A stretch of DNA of 52,204 bases from positions 1-52,204 of the forward strand of contig JAIXOO010000058.1 in assembly GCA_027486765.1 (NCBI GenBank). The letters are read 5' to 3'. Below are positions 49,255 through 52,204 of the stretch, in pieces (the first letter of the stretch is position 1; each line of letters starts with the position of its first letter). The translations under genes were made by a program, and so were the position numbers. This DNA comes from Saprospiraceae bacterium. GTDB lineage: Bacteria > Bacteroidota > Bacteroidia > Chitinophagales > Saprospiraceae. The notes below the pieces were generated by a model that had not been told where the DNA came from, did no database searches, and saw nothing but the letters and a program-made list of their open reading frames with translations.

Positions 49255-50820
49255 TTAGATCATTTCCCGCTTGTGCGGATCATTAAAAATTTCTTTGGTT
49301 TCTCCCGCTTTGCGCTTGATGTAAACGCGAATGTTGCGCGACTCCGAATTGACGATAAAGTCGTTGACTACTTCTACCACATCCTGATCCACAAAAGAAG
49401 ATTTTGAGGCATCAATCAGTACTGCCCGGTCGTCGGGAATGTTCTCCAGCGCCGTTTTCAGGTAACCTTTGTTGAGGTAAGATACTTCTTTGGCAAAGCG
49501 AATCAGATAGCGGTGTTCATCTTTGAGGATAGTGACAGACTTGTGGAAATTGCTGCGGAAAATGAAATAAAAACCTGCAATCATCCCCACACAGATGCCG
49601 ATCAACAAATCTGTAAACAAAATGGCGACGATGGTGATGACAAAAGGGAAAAACTGGTTGTAGCCCTTTTGCCAAGCCTCTTTAAAAATGGAGATTTTCG
49701 CCAGTTTGTATCCGGTAAAAATCAAAATAGCCGCCAATGCTGCCTTGGGAATCAGATTGAGCAAACCCGGAATAAACAACACCGCCGCCAAGAGCATTGT
49801 GCCGTGCAAGATGGTCGACAATTTACTTTTTGCTCCAGAGCTGACGTTGGCGCTACTGCGCACAATCACCGAGGTAAGTGGTAAGCCGCCCAGCAGCCCA
49901 GAAACGATGTTTCCTACACCCTGGGCTTTTAATTCGCGGTTCGTGGGAGAAAATCCTTTTTCGGGATCCAATTTATCGATGGCTTCCAAACTGAGTAGGG
50001 TTTCCAAACTGGCTACAATGGCTAGGGTTCCCCCGGTAATCCAAACCTGAACATTGCCAATTCCACTCCAGTCGGGGCGATTGAGCTGCGCATAAAATTC
50101 GAGCGGATTGGCCGTCAATGGGAGTGCAACCAAATGATCCCCATCCAGGTACAATCTGGAGCCCTGACTTTGAAAATAAAAATTCAATAAAACGCCCGCC
50201 AAAACTACAATTAGTGGCCCGGGGATCAACTGAAAAATGCGCTTGTGTTTGAAAAAATTGAACTCGTACAACACTAAAATCAGCAGGGAAACAACTCCGA
50301 TGATGATGGCGGCTGGCGCAAAGTGATTCAGCGAAAGCAAAATTTCTGAAAAAGTATTCTCGCCATCGATTTGAAAAAAGGACTCATCTCCCTCTGGGTC
50401 AGCGTCGTACCCTACGAGGTGGGGCAATTGTTTCAGGATCAAAATCAGGCCAATCGCTGCCAACATTCCTTTGATTACTGCATTGGGAATGTAATCGCCA
50501 ATGATGCCCGCTTTGATGTAACCCAAGATGATTTGCAAAACCCCGGCGATGATCACACAAAGTAAAAACACCTCGTACGAAGGCAGCTCCTCCAAAGCCC
50601 CTGCTACAATGGCGGTCAAACCTGCCGCTGGGCCACTCACACTGAGTTGAGAGCCACTCAGTGCGCCAATGACGATCCCACCCACAATTCCAGCAATGAT
50701 CCCACTCAAAAGCGGTGCTCCCGAAGCCAATGCCACACCCAAACAGAGTGGTAAAGCGACCAAAAAGACGACAATAGAAGCAGGGATATCCTTTCCAACA
50801 TGGGAGAACATTCGATTCAT
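49255..50820 (-). CDS. SulP-family anion transporter (bicarbonate type)
   Basis: A 521-residue transporter. Opening IPASIVVFLVALPLCLGVALASGAPLLSGIIAGIVGG is the SulP start; about 11-14 membrane helices, then a short STAS-like C-terminal domain (KEVSYLNKGYLKTAL to RNIRVYIKRK). Pairing with carbonic anhydrase suggests bicarbonate rather than sulphate as substrate (inference). The last residues precede the carbonic anhydrase ATG by a 2-nt gap. A 15-bp dyad lies just upstream of its start. Confidence 0.92.
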   Translation of the reverse strand: MNRMFSHVGKDIPASIVVFLVALPLCLGVALASGAPLLSGIIAGIVGGIVIGALSGSQLSVSGPAAGLTAIVAGALEELPSYEVFLLCVIIAGVLQIILGYIKAGIIGDYIPNAVIKGMLAAIGLILILKQLPHLVGYDADPEGDESFFQIDGENTFSEILLSLNHFAPAAIIIGVVSLLILVLYEFNFFKHKRIFQLIPGPLIVVLAGVLLNFYFQSQGSRLYLDGDHLVALPLTANPLEFYAQLNRPDWSGIGNVQVWITGGTLAIVASLETLLSLEAIDKLDPEKGFSPTNRELKAQGVGNIVSGLLGGLPLTSVIVRSSANVSSGAKSKLSTILHGTMLLAAVLFIPGLLNLIPKAALAAILIFTGYKLAKISIFKEAWQKGYNQFFPFVITIVAILFTDLLIGICVGMIAGFYFIFRSNFHKSVTILKDEHRYLIRFAKEVSYLNKGYLKTALENIPDDRAVLIDASKSSFVDQDVVEVVNDFIVNSESRNIRVYIKRKAGETKEIFNDPHKREMI

Positions 50821-50838
50821 GCACTTGTTTGTTTACAT

Positions 50839-50853
50839 ACTTGCGCCGCAAGT
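50839..50853 (-). promoter_or_regulatory. 15-bp dyad upstream of SulP start
   Basis: ACTTGCG-C-CGCAAGT is a perfect dyad, 19-33 nt before the ATG of the SulP gene. It may be an operator for a CO2- or bicarbonate-linked regulator, or a hairpin near the translation start. No regulator gene is adjacent. Confidence 0.4.
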
Positions 50854-50960
50854 TTGGCACAAGTACTCAATTGGGTGAAAGCAATATTCAATGCACAAGT
50901 TAACGATTCAACAACAAGAATTAAACTGGTATTGGCTCAAAATGGTATTGGCCTCAAATT

Positions 50961-52112
50961 TCAATTGACTTTCCTCAAAACAATCACACAAAAAACGGCC
51001 TGTACCACCGTTGCACTCAGCAAGGCCGGGGAAAACACCCCAATGCCCCAGGATTTTGCCAAAAACCCCATCAGGTAATTGGTCAACAAATTGCCGAACA
51101 GGGACAACACCAAAATGATTCCAATCGCGGTACCACTCATGTTAGGATACAGCGAGCTACTGAGTCCAAACATGACCGGAAACCCTAGCGCCAATCCAAA
51201 GCCAAGCAGGATCAAACCAACAAACACCCAAGTCAAACCCGACATCCAGCCCAGAACAATGGCCCCAAGCATCAAAAAAACCATGCTGATTTGGAGAATC
51301 TTGGGGGCTGGAATTTTACTCAGCACACTCCCCGTCAAGATCCGCATGAGGCTGAGTCCGGCGACGTAAGAGGACAAGGCATACAGGGTCCAACGCCCAT
51401 CGAGGTGCTGTTTTTCCAACAAGTATGTGGTCGTCCAATTGTTGATCAAGGCTTCGCAACAATTTTGCCAAAAAAGGAAAAAACCAATCAGGAGTAAAAG
51501 CGGGTTTTTGAGCATTTGCCCGACATGCGCCAGAGAAACGCCCTCCGAATGTTTGGCTTCCGGGAATGTTAAAGCCAAATAGACCAGCGTAAGCAAAAAG
51601 GTAAACCCGGCGATAATGAGCACAATCGTTTCAAAACTCACCAAACCTTTTAATAAACCCAACACAAATGGCATGGCTAGAGCACCTAGTCCAAAAAATG
51701 ACCCAAACAGGGCCAGGCTAGCCCCCTTGTTCTCCGTACTGATATCGGCCACCAGGGCGCTCGTTGCCCCATTGATGGCACCACCGCCGATGCCAATCAA
51801 AACAATGCTGACCTGCACCATCCAAAGCGCAGTAGCCAGGCCAATGCCCGCAAAACCCAACGCCAACATCGCACTACAGGCGCCCAGCAAGAGCCTATAC
51901 CCTGAACGATCAGTAATGGGCCCAAAACTCAGAGATCCCACCAGAATCCCCAGGGGAAACATCGAGAACAATCCACCGATCTCCAGCTCATCAAGCGAAA
52001 ACTTGGCTTTTAAATCGGGCGCTATGGAGCCAAAAGTGATGACTCCTACTCCAAAAAGGAAAAGTCCGGCACAGGCTGCTGCAAAGATGAGTTGGCGATT
52101 GTATGTTTTCAT
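50961..52112 (-). CDS. MFS transporter
   Basis: A 383-residue, 12-helix MFS protein. I start at ATG 52112 (MKTYNRQLIFAAACAGLFLFGVG), since it overlaps the upstream stop in ATGA; an 11-codon longer frame overlaps the preceding gene further. Segments include FSLDELEIGGLFSMFPLGILVGSLSFGPITDRSGYR, the MFS A-motif. It resembles sugar or drug:H+ antiporters; the neighbouring deiminase suggests an amine, amino acid or agmatine-linked substrate (inference). Confidence 0.88.
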   Translation of the reverse strand: MKTYNRQLIFAAACAGLFLFGVGVITFGSIAPDLKAKFSLDELEIGGLFSMFPLGILVGSLSFGPITDRSGYRLLLGACSAMLALGFAGIGLATALWMVQVSIVLIGIGGGAINGATSALVADISTENKGASLALFGSFFGLGALAMPFVLGLLKGLVSFETIVLIIAGFTFLLTLVYLALTFPEAKHSEGVSLAHVGQMLKNPLLLLIGFFLFWQNCCEALINNWTTTYLLEKQHLDGRWTLYALSSYVAGLSLMRILTGSVLSKIPAPKILQISMVFLMLGAIVLGWMSGLTWVFVGLILLGFGLALGFPVMFGLSSSLYPNMSGTAIGIILVLSLFGNLLTNYLMGFLAKSWGIGVFSPALLSATVVQAVFCVIVLRKVN

Positions 52113-52204
52113 TGTTTCGATTTCGGTTCGTTGATGGTGATGCAATGTATGCCTCCACCGCCGAAATTTACAGCCAGGGCATCAATTGGAATGATTTTTT
52201 TCTG
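52109..52204 (-). CDS. Agmatine deiminase-like protein, 3' end only
   Basis: The window's last 96 nt hold the final 31 codons and stop of a minus-strand gene whose 5' part lies beyond the edge. The residues end VNFGGGGIHCITINEPKSKQ, matching the catalytic-Cys motif GGGxIHC(I/M)T of agmatine/peptidylarginine deiminases. It would turn agmatine to N-carbamoylputrescine. Coupled to the MFS gene by ATGA (52109-52112). Assignment rests on a short tail. Confidence 0.7.
   Translation of the reverse strand, partial: QKKIIPIDALAVNFGGGGIHCITINEPKSKQ

Noticed and set aside
1-52204. tRNA, rRNA, riboswitch or CRISPR array
   Set aside because: No cloverleaf, T-loop GTTCRA context, rRNA-like conserved block, known aptamer or spacer-repeat array was found. 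The hairpins seen are inverted repeats without the regular spacing of CRISPR.

Overview
The window reads as chromosomal DNA of a Bacteroidota bacterium, most likely from the Saprospirales side of the phylum (Haliscomenobacter/Lewinella-like; the genus is a guess from memory of protein style). The evidence is two type IX secretion (T9SS) C-terminal sorting domains, a cytophagalysin-type M43 protease, Bacteroidota-typical families (DUF547, DUF2027-Smr, DUF4407, a DUF6340-like protein, PorT-like beta-barrels, FtsX-type permeases with the MLKNYxxTxxRQL start), A-rich leaders instead of strong Shine-Dalgarno sites, and a TTTG-N19-TAnnTTTG promoter. I found no rRNA, tRNA, CRISPR, prophage or transposase gene.

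Layout. 1-2662: two tandem secreted paralogues on the minus strand, the first cut by the window edge. 2831-9966: a surface-glycan block with two methyltransferases, a GT4 and a GT2 glycosyltransferase, an asparagine-synthase-like amidotransferase and a divergent Wzx-type flippase. 10024-24463: secreted and envelope proteins (a T9SS pair, DUF547, M28 and M14 peptidases, beta-barrels, a lipoprotein) mixed with housekeeping enzymes (VOC, YheT hydrolase, zinc-ribbon methyltransferase, DinB, hydrolase). 24534-34060: Crp/Fnr regulator, peptidase T, Fic protein, a DUF6340/DUF4407/small membrane protein operon, a LysM protein with a lysozyme-like tail, Fmt and a monoacylglycerol-lipase-like hydrolase. 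34299-43224: two GNATs, pyruvate carboxylase, an M43 protease, a methyltransferase and a DUF2027-Smr protein. 43262-44434: a RelE-type toxin-antitoxin pair translationally coupled to a GmhB-like phosphatase. 44542-52204: sugar porter, FtsX permease, carbonic anhydrase with a SulP transporter, and an MFS transporter overlapping the tail of an agmatine-deiminase-like gene.

The most unusual content lies between the genes. From about 11.5 to 46 kb there are at least nine long near-perfect palindromes (arms about 31-58 bp), plus a larger imperfect one, a short palindrome cluster and two half-elements. They fall into a few families. Arms are built of degenerate 7-9 bp tandem units (CTTAGGTNN, GTTCCAAA, GTTGAGRAG, GATGAAT), and loops are conserved within families. 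Two family A loops carry an inner GCGNAGC mini-hairpin with a compensatory base change. They occur in convergent, co-directional and divergent gaps, so they are not simply terminators. Some swallow the stop codons of flanking genes, and some create false N-terminal extensions of ORFs. I regard this set as the best candidate for an undescribed element class here.

Functionally, the carbonic anhydrase/SulP pair would supply bicarbonate, which pyruvate carboxylase consumes. The glycan block, flippase and T9SS cargo fit a polysaccharide-coated predatory or polymer-degrading lifestyle (inference).
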